Shown: positions 49,263 through 58,673 of the stretch, in pieces
Numbering within the stretch: position 1 is the first letter of the stretch
How the letters are laid out: every line of letters starts with the position of its first letter
NCBI GenBank assembly: GCA_025056865.1
Contig: JANWVO010000013.1
Location: forward strand, 1 to 60,675
Origin: Bryobacteraceae bacterium
GTDB lineage: Bacteria; Acidobacteriota; Terriglobia; Bryobacterales; Bryobacteraceae
Direction: 5' to 3'
Length of the DNA: 60,675 nt
Notes under the pieces: generated by a model
Database searches by the model: none
The model's input: the letters and a program-made list of their open reading frames with translations, nothing else
What the model was told of the DNA's origin: nothing
Translations under genes and position numbers: made by a program

Positions 49263-50486
49263 ATGAACACGTGCGCCTACTGTGGCCGGCGGCTTCCGCT
49301 GTTCCACCGTGTGGTGGGGTCTCTGCGGTTCTGCTCCCGAGAGCACATCAAACTGTATTTCACGGATCCCGCCCATCTGACGCGGGATGACGGAGCATTT
49401 GCTGCCGCCGCCGACAGGGCAGGCCTGTGCGGCAGTGCCTCTGAGGCTGCGCCGGACCTGCCGGGCGCCGGATTTCCGGAGTTCGAGCTGCCCTGGATGG
49501 CCCCCGCACAGAGACTGGAAGCCGGGGAGGGCACCCACGGAGAGCAGCCAGCCAGTTCCGTGGCTGCCTGGATCGGGGAAGCAGAGGGCGAACCGGGTGA
49601 TCTTCTGAGACCAGCCCCGGGCGAGGCGGACTCTTCCAGCACGGAGCCCCCCGAGCTGCCCGTCTGGCTGGGACACTGGGACGATCTGGAGGCGGAGCCT
49701 CCGGCTGCCGCACAGTTGCTGCCCCTCGAGGATCCCCGCCCGCAGGAAGGGCCCTCGATTCCTCCAAGGTCCTACCCGGCCCGCGCGCCGCGCCGCCGGA
49801 TCCTTGCACCGAGCCACAGGCCCGCCCCCCGCCCGCGCCAGCCTGGCGGCCCCGGCTGCCTGTCCCTGCACCCCGGGCCCTTGAGGCTTCGCGTAAGGAT
49901 CGCCTCCTCCGCATCCCCCCTGCCGCCCGTTCTGTCACCAGACACGCTGCCCTTCCTGCGCGCTTCCGCTGACAGCGACTCCTCTTCGTCCGGGTTGTGC
50001 CCGCCTCCCGCGGCTCCGCTGCTGCGTGCCCTCGCGGAGCCTGCTCCCGTCGCTCCGTCCGCTTTCCCTGCGGCGGTCCAGGCGCCTCGTCCCGAGCCTT
50101 TCCCGGACGAGGCCTGCGCAGCGGTGCTTCCAGCCGCTGCATCCGCGCGTCCGGGCCTGCCGCCTTCTTTCCGCGGGAAGGCGGCTTTCCCGCCGCTTCC
50201 GCTCCGAGTCCTGCCCCCCGGCCGGCAGGTTTCATGTTCCGGCCTCATCGACGGCACCCTGCAACCCTTCCGTCTGTTCCGTCCTGTTGCACGGTCCCTG
50301 AGGCTTGGATCTCTGGCCACGGCTGCACTGCGGCCTTCCCCTGTGCTGTCGGCCCTGATCCGCCCCGCCCTGTTCGAATCGCTGGCGGTCCCCAGAGTCC
50401 TTCTGCTGCCGGCGCGGCCGGGCTACGCTTTCGGACCCCGGCCGGGTGTTTCTCCACCCCATTCCATCGCGCACTCAAGAGGATAG
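49263..50486 (+). CDS. Zinc-finger / disordered protein (cassette copy 2, short form)
   Basis: A 407-residue protein. The N-terminus repeats the finger of the 18175 gene with C4, C7, C24 and H28 (CAYCGRRL...RFCSREHIKLY). The rest is Pro/Ala/Ser/Arg-rich with scattered LPPV.LRLR-like strings and no membrane segment or folded domain, so it lacks the anchor and beta-sandwich of copy 1. It ends SIAHSRG, with AGAGGA at the end of the gene serving the next start at 50494. That no stop occurs over 400 codons in this frame, next to a paralogous partner, supports a real gene; the composition of the tail alone would not. Confidence 0.7.
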   Translation: MNTCAYCGRRLPLFHRVVGSLRFCSREHIKLYFTDPAHLTRDDGAFAAAADRAGLCGSASEAAPDLPGAGFPEFELPWMAPAQRLEAGEGTHGEQPASSVAAWIGEAEGEPGDLLRPAPGEADSSSTEPPELPVWLGHWDDLEAEPPAAAQLLPLEDPRPQEGPSIPPRSYPARAPRRRILAPSHRPAPRPRQPGGPGCLSLHPGPLRLRVRIASSASPLPPVLSPDTLPFLRASADSDSSSSGLCPPPAAPLLRALAEPAPVAPSAFPAAVQAPRPEPFPDEACAAVLPAAASARPGLPPSFRGKAAFPPLPLRVLPPGRQVSCSGLIDGTLQPFRLFRPVARSLRLGSLATAALRPSPVLSALIRPALFESLAVPRVLLLPARPGYAFGPRPGVSPPHSIAHSRG

Positions 50487-50493
50487 TCCCGCC

Positions 50494-51900
50494 ATGACAT
50501 CTTTGCCCGCTGATCCCTGGCTCTGGATTCTGGACGACGCGCTCGTCCGCTCGCTGCTGGCAGCGGCGCCCTCACACCAGGGGCTGAACGCGCGCGCCGC
50601 AGCTCATCCTTCGCTGGCAGAAGCCATGCGCTGCTGGCTTCGGGGAGAAGGGCCGGCGGCGCTGGCGGCTCTCGAGCCGGCTCTTGCCGCCGAGGATGCC
50701 GACGCCCTGATGCTGGGAGCGCAGATCTGCTTTGAAAGCGGCGACCTGGACCGCGCAGCCTCGCTGTACGGGCGCCTGGCCGCCGTCGTGCCGGAACATC
50801 CTTATGCCGCGTTCAACGAGGGCCTGTGCCGGGCGCGGCTGGGGCAGTGGCCGGAGGCGGCCGCTGCCCTGCAACGCGCGGTCGTCCTGTTGCCTTCGCA
50901 TGCCGAAGCGTGGCACGCTCTGGGCGTGTCCCTGCTGCATGTCAGGAGGCCTGCCGAGGCTTCCTCGGCCTTCGGCCACTGCATGACCCTTCGCCCGGGT
51001 TACGTCCCGGCAATCTGCGGCCAGGCAGCAGCGCTCCAGATGCTGGGCAGGCCTGCGGAGGCCCTGAGCCTGTACCTGCCTCTGCTTGAGTCCGCACCGA
51101 ACCGGGAGGAGATTCTTGCCAACGCCCTTCAGGCGGCGCTGGCGGCGCAGAGCTGGGCCGAAGTGCGCCGGCTGGCGGCGCGCATCGCGGCCACTTCCCC
51201 AGGGTCGCTGCTCGCCCGCGAAGCTGCGGCCCATGCCGACGCCGCCGAGCACCGCTACGAGGCGGCGCTGGCTGCGTTCCGCGAAGTAGCCGCCGCCGCC
51301 CCAGCCTTGCTCGAGCCCTGGTACAACGCCGGCGTCTGCCTGCACCATCTCGGGCGCCACGAAGAGGCGGCGCAGGCCTTCGAGGCGGCCCTTCAGGTCG
51401 ATCCCCGTCATGCGGAAAGCCGCCTCGGGCTGGCCGAATCTCTCCTTCTGTCCGGCCGCCTGGACCGGGCCCGGGCCGTGCTCGAATCGCTTGCCGAGAC
51501 GCCGGTGGCCGGCTCCGCCTGGCTGCGGCTTGGCCTGATTCACGCTCTCGAAAACCGGTTGGATGAGGCCCGCGACGCGCTCAGGCGTGCCCTCGAACTC
51601 GGCATTCCCGACGAGGATCCGCAGTTGGCGGAGCTGCGCTCCGCCATTGCGCTCCGGCTGCATGAGGCAGGCGATTACGCGGCCGCGGCCGAACTTTATG
51701 CTCTCTCGCTGGCCGTTCTTGGCAGCGAACCCAGGCTCCGCCTGAGCTACGGCAACGCTCTTGCTTCGCTGGGCAGGTTGGAGGAGGCGCAGGAGGCCTG
51801 GGCGGCGGCGATCTCCGGCGAGCCGGCGCTGGCGGCCGAGCTCGTGGCCGCTCTCGACGCCCGGTCCGCGCGCAATCCTCAGGCGCCGGCGGCCGGCTGA
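50494..51900 (+). CDS. TPR-repeat protein (cassette copy 2)
   Basis: A 468-residue cytoplasmic TPR protein, about 11 repeats (LMLGAQICFESGDLDRAASL, AAFNEGLCRARLGQWPEAAA, AWHALGVSLLHVRRPAEASS, PWYNAGVCLHHLGRHEEAAQ). The stretch from MRCWLRGEG onward aligns unit by unit with the TPR protein at 20893 (VALHLDGKG onward), including LGVSLLH versus LGISLLH. AGAGGA precedes the ATG by about 12 bases. It starts 7 bases after the zinc-finger gene and overlaps the convergent RlmD-type gene by 22 bases. Confidence 0.88.
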   Translation: MTSLPADPWLWILDDALVRSLLAAAPSHQGLNARAAAHPSLAEAMRCWLRGEGPAALAALEPALAAEDADALMLGAQICFESGDLDRAASLYGRLAAVVPEHPYAAFNEGLCRARLGQWPEAAAALQRAVVLLPSHAEAWHALGVSLLHVRRPAEASSAFGHCMTLRPGYVPAICGQAAALQMLGRPAEALSLYLPLLESAPNREEILANALQAALAAQSWAEVRRLAARIAATSPGSLLAREAAAHADAAEHRYEAALAAFREVAAAAPALLEPWYNAGVCLHHLGRHEEAAQAFEAALQVDPRHAESRLGLAESLLLSGRLDRARAVLESLAETPVAGSAWLRLGLIHALENRLDEARDALRRALELGIPDEDPQLAELRSAIALRLHEAGDYAAAAELYALSLAVLGSEPRLRLSYGNALASLGRLEEAQEAWAAAISGEPALAAELVAALDARSARNPQAPAAG

Positions 51901-53105
51901 CCCTGCTGCTGCAACCGCAGCCGCACCACGCTCTCGATGTGGTAGGTCTGCGGAAACAGGTCGATCATCGCCATCGAATCGATTGCATAGCCCCCCGCGC
52001 ACAGCGCCGCCACGTCGCGGGCCATCGTGGCCGGGTCGCAGCTCACCAGATGGATGCGCCGCGGCCGCAGCCGCAGCAGGTGCTTCACCACGCGCCTGCC
52101 AAGGCCGGCCCGGGGCGGATCGGCCAGAACAAAATCCGGCACTTCTGTCGCGGCCTCCAGATACTGCTCGGCCTGCATCCGCTTCGCCTCCGCCCGCACG
52201 CCCGCCTCGGCCAGGTTGAACTCCAGGTCGCGCGCCGCCGAGCCGTCGCTCTCCACGCCCGTCGCGCGGCCCAGCCGCTTCGCCAGCGGAACCGTGAACA
52301 GCCCCACCCCGGCGTACAGGTCCAGCCCCTTTTCCCCTTCGGCGCCTTCCAGCGCGGCTTCCACCAGCGGCTCCAGCAGGAAGCGGTTCACCTGGAAAAA
52401 CGAACGGTGGCTCACGCGGAACCTCTCGCCGCAGGCCTCGTAATACAGCTCGCCGTCCGCCGCGCCCGGGATCCGCTCCGCCAGCCACACGAAGAAGCTC
52501 CGGGAAACGCCCCGCGCCGCGTCCGTATCGAGCACGTTCACCATCGTGCGCTCGCCGTTGGTGAACAGCTCCACCTGGCGGAGGAAGTGCGGGAAGCGGC
52601 GGTCGCGGCGCGCCGCCCGCAGCGCCTTCAGCGCCGCGTTGATCGCCGGCGCGGAAATCGGACACTCGCTGACGTCGACCACCCGGTCCGAGCCCGCCAT
52701 CTTGTACCCCAGCCGGTGCCGCCCGAAATGAAACTGGCTGCGGTTCCGGTAGCCCCAGGGTTCTCCGGCGATCACCCGGATCTCCTCCGGCGGCTTCACC
52801 TTGCCCACGCGTTCCAGCACTTCCCGCAGAATGGCCAGCTTCCATTCGAGCTGCCTCTCGTAAGGCGCCATCTGGTAATGGCAGCCGCCGCATTGGCCGA
52901 AATAGGGGCACTTCGGCCCGGTTCTCGCCGGGTTCTGCTCGAGGATCTCCACCAGGCGGGCCTCCGTCATGCCGGCGCGGCGCCGCACCGGCTCCGCGCG
53001 CACGCGCTCGCCGGGCAGGACGAAGGGCACCAGCACGACGCCGTTTTCCGTGCGCGCCAGGCCCGCGCCGCCGTAAACCAGCTTCTCGATTTTTACTTCG
53101 TCCAT
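51879..53105 (-). CDS. rlmD: 23S rRNA (uracil-C5)-methyltransferase, RlmD/TrmA family
   Basis: A 408-residue SAM-dependent RNA methyltransferase. It has an N-terminal TRAM domain (KIEKLVYGGAGLARTENGVV), an iron-sulfur cluster set C66-x5-C72-x2-C75 plus C148, SAM motif DLYAGVGLFTVPLA, motif VLADPPRAGL and catalytic Cys356 in SCDPATMARD. It methylates uracil in rRNA or tRNA; RlmD-like is preferred for the cluster, but RlmCD/TrmA-type targets remain possible. Its ATG is 14 bases from the nearest ATG of the divergent trpS. Confidence 0.9.
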   Translation of the reverse strand: MDEVKIEKLVYGGAGLARTENGVVLVPFVLPGERVRAEPVRRRAGMTEARLVEILEQNPARTGPKCPYFGQCGGCHYQMAPYERQLEWKLAILREVLERVGKVKPPEEIRVIAGEPWGYRNRSQFHFGRHRLGYKMAGSDRVVDVSECPISAPAINAALKALRAARRDRRFPHFLRQVELFTNGERTMVNVLDTDAARGVSRSFFVWLAERIPGAADGELYYEACGERFRVSHRSFFQVNRFLLEPLVEAALEGAEGEKGLDLYAGVGLFTVPLAKRLGRATGVESDGSAARDLEFNLAEAGVRAEAKRMQAEQYLEAATEVPDFVLADPPRAGLGRRVVKHLLRLRPRRIHLVSCDPATMARDVAALCAGGYAIDSMAMIDLFPQTYHIESVVRLRLQQQGQPAAGA

Positions 53106-53119
53106 GCCCGTCCTTTACG

Positions 53120-54136
53120 ATGAAAGAAGCCCTTCGTTACTACTTCAGCATGAAACCGAGAGTTCTGTCCGGCATCCAGCCGACCGGAAATCTGCACATC
53201 GGCAATTATCTGGGAGCGCTGAAGAACTGGGTGCGGCTCCAGCACGATTACGAGTGCGTTTTCTGCATCGTGGACCTGCACGCCATCACCGTTTATCAGG
53301 ATCCCGCCGAGCTCCGCGCCAAGATCGACCAGACCGCGGCGCTGTTCCTCGCCGCCGGCATCGATCCGGCCATCTCGTCCATCGTCGTGCAGTCCACCGT
53401 GCCCGCGCACGCCGAGCTATGCTGGCTCCTCACCTGCGTGACGCCGCTCGGCTGGCTGGAGCGCATGACGCAGTTCAAGGACAAGGCCGCGAAGCAGGAG
53501 TCCGTCGGCGACGGGCTGCTCCAGTATCCGGTGCTGATGGCCGCCGACATCCTGCTGTATCAGGCCAGGGTCGTTCCCGTTGGCGAGGATCAGACGCAGC
53601 ACCTCGAGCTGACGCGCGACATCGCCCAGCGCTTCAACTCCCTCTACGGCGAGACGTTCGTGATGCCGGAGACGAAGCTGCCCGCGGTCGGGGCGCGCAT
53701 CATGGGCCTCGACGACCCGACGAAGAAGATGAGCAAATCGGAAACGGGCGCCTATCACGCCGTCGGCCTGCTCGATCCGCCCGACCTCATCCGGCGCAAG
53801 ATCATGCGCGCCACGACGGATTCGCTGCCCGGCGTCGATTTCGACAACCTCGGGCCGGGCGTCCAGAACCTGCTCACCATCTTCCAGGCCTTCACCGGCT
53901 GGACCGACGAACAGGTGCGCTCGCACTTCGCCGGCATGCGTTACGGCGAGCTGAAGAAGACGGTCGCGGAAGCCGTGGTCGCCGGTCTCGAGCCGATCCA
54001 GCAGCGCTACCGCGAAATCACCTCCGAGCCGGGCTACCTCAAGCGCGTGCTCCGCGAGTCGGCCGAACGCGTCGCTCCCATCGCCAACTCCACCGTCCGC
54101 CTCGTCAAAGAGCGCATGGGCATCTACACGGACTAG
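53120..54136 (+). CDS. trpS: Tryptophanyl-tRNA synthetase
   Basis: A 338-residue class I synthetase: RVLSGIQPTGNLHIGNYLGA with the HIGN signature, DLHAIT, PVGEDQTQHLELTRDIA and the KMSKS loop (KKMSKSETGAY). It charges tRNA-Trp in the cytoplasm. The first ATG is at 53120; MKPRVLSGIQPTGN, starting at 53150, is closer to the usual family start, and neither has a clear Shine-Dalgarno sequence. The MFS gene starts 6 bases after the stop. Confidence 0.96.
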   Translation: MKEALRYYFSMKPRVLSGIQPTGNLHIGNYLGALKNWVRLQHDYECVFCIVDLHAITVYQDPAELRAKIDQTAALFLAAGIDPAISSIVVQSTVPAHAELCWLLTCVTPLGWLERMTQFKDKAAKQESVGDGLLQYPVLMAADILLYQARVVPVGEDQTQHLELTRDIAQRFNSLYGETFVMPETKLPAVGARIMGLDDPTKKMSKSETGAYHAVGLLDPPDLIRRKIMRATTDSLPGVDFDNLGPGVQNLLTIFQAFTGWTDEQVRSHFAGMRYGELKKTVAEAVVAGLEPIQQRYREITSEPGYLKRVLRESAERVAPIANSTVRLVKERMGIYTD

Positions 54137-54142
54137 CCGCCC

Positions 54143-55420
54143 ATGGAAGCTGCGGGCGCGCCTTCCTTTTCCTTCGCCGCCTATCTGCGCCTGCTGCGCG
54201 ACTCGCGCGACTTCCGCCTGCTGTGGATCGCCCAGGTGGTCAGCGAGCTCGGCGACTGGCTTTACGCCGTGGCCGTCTACTCGCTGCTGCTCCGGCTCAC
54301 CGGCAGGGCGGAAAGCGTCGGCATCGCCGTGGTGCTTCAGTTGCTGCCGCAGGTTCTGGTGGCGCCCACGGCGGGCGTGCTCAACGACCGGCTGAACCGC
54401 CGCGCCATCATGATCGCCGCCGACATCGCCCGCATCTTCATCGTTCTCGGCATGATGCTGGTGACCACGGCGGAGATGGTGTGGCTCGTCTGGGTGCTGC
54501 TGTTTCTGGAAACGGTGATGTGGGCTCTGTTCGAACCCGGACGCACGGCCCTGATCCCCAACATCGTCCGGTCGAAGGACCAGCTCCTGGTGGCGAACGC
54601 GCTGTCCAGTTCCACCTGGGCCATTAACCTCGCCCTCGGAAGCGGCATCGGCGGCCTCGTGCTGTGGAAGTTCGGCCAGACGGCGGTCTTCGTCATCAAC
54701 GCCGTCTCCTTTGCCCTCTCCGCCCTGCTGCTGGCCGCCATGCGCGTCCGCGAAACACACGCCGAAAACCTGCCGCCCTTCCGTCTGCGCGATCTCTTCG
54801 ACTTCCGGCCGATCTGGGAGGGCATCCAATATGTCCGGAACCACGCCGCCCGGCTGTCCACGCTCCTCGTCAAGGCCGGGATGGGCCTCACGGGAGCGCA
54901 CTGGGTGCTGCTGCCCGTCTTCGGCGAGCGCGTCTTTCCCATCGAAGGCAGCGGCGCGCTCAGCATGAGCCTGCTGTTCAGCGCCCGCGGCGTCGGCGCC
55001 TTCATCGGATCCTTCGCCTCCGGCTACTGGGCGAAGAACGACGAGCGCAAGATGCGCACCGGCATCACCTTCGCCTTTCTGATCACCGCCGCCGCCTACA
55101 CGGCGCTCGGCTTCGCGCCTTCGCTCTGGCTCGCCTGCGCGTGCGTCGCTCTCGGCCATGCCGGCGGCTCGATGGCGTGGGTCTTCTCCACCACGCTGCT
55201 GCACAAGATGACCGATGACGAATTCCGCGGCCGCGTGTTTTCGGCCGACTTCGCCGGCCTGTTCCTCACGATGAGCGCCGTGAGCTTCGCCGCCGGCGAG
55301 CTCGTCGACGCAGGCGTGCCCGTGCGCACTCTTGCCGTCTGTTCGGGCCTGCTGGGCATCGTTCCCGCCATCCAGTGGAGCCTCGCCCAGCGGCACGGCG
55401 CATCTCACCGCGCCCGCTGA
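54143..55420 (+). CDS. MFS transporter, DHA3/enterobactin-exporter type
   Basis: A 425-residue twelve-segment major-facilitator protein: FRLLWIAQVVSELGDWLYAV, the A-motif region GVLNDRLNRRAIMIAAD, LEPGR-like loop LFEPGRTALIPNIV, and a second half with GVGAFIGSFASGYWAKNDER. It should export small molecules by proton antiport. It follows trpS by 6 bases and probably rides on its transcript. Its 3' end overlaps the convergent unknown gene by 16 bases. Confidence 0.9.
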   Translation: MEAAGAPSFSFAAYLRLLRDSRDFRLLWIAQVVSELGDWLYAVAVYSLLLRLTGRAESVGIAVVLQLLPQVLVAPTAGVLNDRLNRRAIMIAADIARIFIVLGMMLVTTAEMVWLVWVLLFLETVMWALFEPGRTALIPNIVRSKDQLLVANALSSSTWAINLALGSGIGGLVLWKFGQTAVFVINAVSFALSALLLAAMRVRETHAENLPPFRLRDLFDFRPIWEGIQYVRNHAARLSTLLVKAGMGLTGAHWVLLPVFGERVFPIEGSGALSMSLLFSARGVGAFIGSFASGYWAKNDERKMRTGITFAFLITAAAYTALGFAPSLWLACACVALGHAGGSMAWVFSTTLLHKMTDDEFRGRVFSADFAGLFLTMSAVSFAAGELVDAGVPVRTLAVCSGLLGIVPAIQWSLAQRHGASHRAR

Positions 55421-56208
55421 TTGCGGTAGTACTCCTTTTCCATTTCCTCGATCGAAGCAGGGTTGTAACAGGCGGGGCAGCTTTGCGGATCTGCTCCCGT
55501 CGCCTCGGCAATCCTTCGAACCAGTTGCGCGGGCGGCGTCTCCCGCAGCCTCTCCCACCAGCCTTCCTCGAACAACTGCGGATCCGGATCGCCCGCCCGG
55601 AACCAGACGGCCCGCTGCTCTGCCAGAAACTCCCAGCGGCCGCCGGCCCAGCGTTCCTGCTTCAGCCCCAGCGTCAGACAGGCAAAGTCGGGCGCACGCC
55701 AGCGCGTGGTTCGGAACTGCCCCGGCGTTTCCTGCACTGCACCGCGCACCGCCACTCCGGCCAGCAACGCAGTGCCGGCCTCGCTCTCCTGCGGCGCAAG
55801 GCAGCCCGGCGCGCCGTTGCGCTGCGCTGCCGCCGCACGATCCAGCCGCTCCACGGAGACGGAATGCGTCATGCGGAGGGAGAGCTTCTCGATGGCCAGC
55901 AGCACCCGTCCGTCGGCGCGGATGGTTCTTCGCAGCGGGCCGATCGCCGGTTGTGCGGGAAGCACGGTAATCCAGGTCTCCTCCCCCAAACGGTTCACCG
56001 CCACCGTGCGCTGTTCGGTGACGTGCTTCCGTCCATCCCGGGACTGCGCCACCGTGATCAGCGTCATCGTGTAAGGCATGCCCTGCACCAGGGCCGCGTG
56101 ACGGGAGGGCAGGGCGCGCGAGACAATCCAGTGGCGGATCAGGAACCCCGCCCCTCCGGCACCCGCAACCAGGCATGCGGCAAGCGCCAGCTTCCGCCTC
56201 CTGGTCAT
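55405..56208 (-). CDS. Unknown anchored exported protein
   Basis: A 267-residue protein I do not recognise. An N-terminal segment (LALAACLVAGAGGAGFLI) is a signal anchor with Arg/Lys before it. The body shows beta-rich stretches (MPYTMTLITVAQSRDGRKHV, RTVAVNRLGEETWITVLP) and a C-terminal CPAC motif in QSCPACYNP that could bind metal or form a disulfide. It lies 39 bases downstream of the P-loop kinase on the same strand. Confidence 0.75.
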   Translation of the reverse strand: MTRRRKLALAACLVAGAGGAGFLIRHWIVSRALPSRHAALVQGMPYTMTLITVAQSRDGRKHVTEQRTVAVNRLGEETWITVLPAQPAIGPLRRTIRADGRVLLAIEKLSLRMTHSVSVERLDRAAAAQRNGAPGCLAPQESEAGTALLAGVAVRGAVQETPGQFRTTRWRAPDFACLTLGLKQERWAGGRWEFLAEQRAVWFRAGDPDPQLFEEGWWERLRETPPAQLVRRIAEATGADPQSCPACYNPASIEEMEKEYYRNQRAR

Positions 56209-56247
56209 GGGGCGATCATAGCAGGGCGTCCCGCATGCCGGTGCGGC

Positions 56248-56685
56248 TCAGTCCCGCACCACGCGGATCCGTGTGAAGCCCTCTTCCTCGGAAGGAATCT
56301 CCAGCCGAGCCGCCATGCGGTCCATCGCCTCTTCGGGCACGACGCGCTGCCGCTGCCGGTTGCGCCTCCGGCACTCCTCCAGGGGGACGTCCATGTACAC
56401 CGCTTCAATCTCGCAGTCGAGCAGCTCGGCCAGGCGGATCCACGCACGCCGCTCGCGCCGCGTAATCGAGGTGGCGTCAATCCAGGTCTCGGCCACCCCC
56501 GCCGCCGCCCGCATCCGGACGATCTCGCGCAACAGGCGGAAAACCAGCCGGTTGACGTTCTGGTTGGATTCGTCCCCCGTGATCAGCGCGCGCATGCGGT
56601 CGCTCGACAGCGCCGTGATGCCCTGCTTTTCGAGCCATGTGGTCTTGCCCGAGCCGGGCAGCCCCACCATCAGCACCAGTCTCAT
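56248..56685 (-). CDS. P-loop kinase of the AAA_33/polynucleotide-kinase-like group
   Basis: A 145-residue protein with Walker A GLPGSGKT (8-15), ALSSDRMRALI, a TWIDATSITRRERRAWI switch-like segment and YMDVPLEECRRRNRQR, the LID arginines. This small family phosphorylates RNA/DNA ends, sugars or antibiotics; the substrate is unknown. It is divergent from the heparinase-like gene with a 56-base gap. Confidence 0.86.
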   Translation of the reverse strand: MRLVLMVGLPGSGKTTWLEKQGITALSSDRMRALITGDESNQNVNRLVFRLLREIVRMRAAAGVAETWIDATSITRRERRAWIRLAELLDCEIEAVYMDVPLEECRRRNRQRQRVVPEEAMDRMAARLEIPSEEEGFTRIRVVRD

Positions 56686-56741
56686 CCAACTCCAGTATCC
56701 TCATGCTGGCGCGGCGCGCACACGTGCGGTAGAGTGCCGGC

Positions 56742-58673
56742 ATGGCCCCGATCACGCGCCGCGCCTTCGCCGGCTCGCCTCTGCTCGTCCTCGCCCAGAC
56801 AGCGCCGGCTCCGCCGCCGCGCAGGCTCCTCGAATCGCGCATCCCCGCGGATCTGCTCCGCCGCGCCGTCCTCGCCCCCGCGGAATGGAAGCCGTGGCCG
56901 AAAGCAGAGGAGCGGGAGCCCTGGCAGGCGCTGCCGTCCGAGCTCAGGGCGGCCATTGTCGCCGCCGCCGAACAGCACCTCGGGAGGCCATGGCCCTCGC
57001 TCACCGCGAGCCTGTTTCTCGAATACGCGCGCAACGGCAACCGCTCGAAGTACGAAAGCGTGCGACGGGCGCGCCGGGACCGTCTCACGCTGGCAGCGCT
57101 CGCCGAATGCGTCGAGGGGCGCGGCCGTTTCCTCGATGAGGTGCTCGACGGAATCTGGCTGACATGCGAAGAGTCCTTCTGGGGCGTGCCCGCCCACATC
57201 GGCGCGCAGAAGGCGGGCAATACGCTGCCGGACATGAGCGAACCCATCGTGGACCTGTTCGCGGCGGAGACTTCCGCCACGCTGGCCTGGATCGTCTACC
57301 TGCTCGGCGCGCAACTGGAAAAGCTCTCGAAGCTCGTCCGCCCGCGCGTCCATGCCGAAATCCGCCGCCGCATTCTCGATCCCTGCCTGACGCGTGACGA
57401 TTTCTGGTGGCTCGGCTTCGGCGGCACGCGCGCTGTCAACAACTGGAACCCGTGGATCAACTCCAACTGGCTGAGTTCCGTCCTGCTGGCCGAACCCGGC
57501 GCCGAGCAACGCACGGCCGCGCTTGCGAAGATCGTCCGCTCTCTCGACCGGTTCCTGGACGCTTACCACGAAGATGGCGGCTGCGACGAAGGACCCGGCT
57601 ACTGGAGCCGCGCCGCCGCCTCGCTGTTCGACTGCCTCGACCTGCTGCACTCGGCCTCCGCCGGAGCCATCAACGCATACGGCGTCCCGCTCGTTCGCGA
57701 AATGGGCGCATACATCTACCGCGCCCACATCGCCGGCCCGTGGTATCTGAACTTCGCCGACGCTTCGGCCCGGGTGCGTCCTGACGCCGTGCTCGTCTGG
57801 CGCTACGGGCAGAGCGTCCAGGATCCGCGCATGGAGGCCTTCGGCGCCTGGCTGGCAGCGCAGGAGACGGACCCGCTCGCGCTCGCCGTGCATGAGTCGA
57901 TGTGGCGCTCGCTCCAGTCCCTGTTCCACTACCGTGGCATCCGGGCGGCCTCGGCATCGGCCCGCCCGCCGCTGGCCGCCGACGTGATTCTGCCCGGCAC
58001 GCAGGTCTTCGCCGCGCGCCTCCGCGAAGGCTCCGACCGCGGCTTCTACGTCGCCGCGCAGGGCGGCCACAACGCCGAAAGCCACAACCACAACGACGTC
58101 GGCAACTTCATCGTCTTCTGCGACGGCGAGCCGGTGCTCATCGACATCGGCGTGGAGACCTACACGGCGCTCACGTTTTCCCCGCGCCGCTACGAGATCT
58201 GGACCATGCAGTCCGCCTGGCATAACTGCCCCACCATCAACGGCGTCATGCAGGCCGCGGGCCAGGAGTACGAGGCCCGCAACTTCCGTGCGGAGCCGGG
58301 CCGCGTGTCGATGGAAATCCAGGCGGCCTACCCCGCCGGATCCGGTTGCCGCCGCTGGCGGCGCGGGCTGGAGCTGGACCGGGCAGCCAACCGTGTGCTG
58401 CTTCACGACTCGTTCGAGCTGGAGCGGCGCGAATCGGTCGAATGGCACTTCATCACGCACCGCGCGCCGCAGCCGGCCGGTCCGGGAAGGGTCCTGCTCG
58501 ACAGGCGATGGTTGCTGGCCTTTGATCCTTCCCTCGAGCTGCACGTCGACGAACACAGTTCGGAAGACCCCCGTCTTCGTCCCGTCTGGGGCCCGGTGGT
58601 GCGGCGCCTGCGCCTGCGGCTCGCTGCGCCGCCCGCGCGCGGAGAATATACTTTCAGCGTCGGTCTCGCATGA
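56742..58673 (+). CDS. Heparinase II/III-family polysaccharide lyase, secreted
   Basis: A 643-residue exported protein (leader TRRAFAGSPLLVLAQ, twin-arginine-like). Residues about 70-360 form an alpha-barrel (SLFLEYARNG, WNPWINSNWLSSVLL, HEDGGCDEGPGYWSRAAASL) with the conserved acidic and Tyr residues. The C-terminal part is the heparinase II/III-like beta-domain (GGHNAESHNHNDVGNFIVFC, VLIDIGVETYT). It should cleave uronic-acid-containing polysaccharides by beta-elimination. Its stop overlaps the SDR start by 4 bases, and an aldolase follows, which suggests a uptake-and-breakdown operon for the released sugar. Confidence 0.88.
   Translation: MAPITRRAFAGSPLLVLAQTAPAPPPRRLLESRIPADLLRRAVLAPAEWKPWPKAEEREPWQALPSELRAAIVAAAEQHLGRPWPSLTASLFLEYARNGNRSKYESVRRARRDRLTLAALAECVEGRGRFLDEVLDGIWLTCEESFWGVPAHIGAQKAGNTLPDMSEPIVDLFAAETSATLAWIVYLLGAQLEKLSKLVRPRVHAEIRRRILDPCLTRDDFWWLGFGGTRAVNNWNPWINSNWLSSVLLAEPGAEQRTAALAKIVRSLDRFLDAYHEDGGCDEGPGYWSRAAASLFDCLDLLHSASAGAINAYGVPLVREMGAYIYRAHIAGPWYLNFADASARVRPDAVLVWRYGQSVQDPRMEAFGAWLAAQETDPLALAVHESMWRSLQSLFHYRGIRAASASARPPLAADVILPGTQVFAARLREGSDRGFYVAAQGGHNAESHNHNDVGNFIVFCDGEPVLIDIGVETYTALTFSPRRYEIWTMQSAWHNCPTINGVMQAAGQEYEARNFRAEPGRVSMEIQAAYPAGSGCRRWRRGLELDRAANRVLLHDSFELERRESVEWHFITHRAPQPAGPGRVLLDRRWLLAFDPSLELHVDEHSSEDPRLRPVWGPVVRRLRLRLAAPPARGEYTFSVGLA

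Noticed and set aside
53417-56176. A 919-codon open frame on - across trpS and the MFS gene
   Set aside because: It runs antisense to two clearly conserved genes and shows no recognisable motif.
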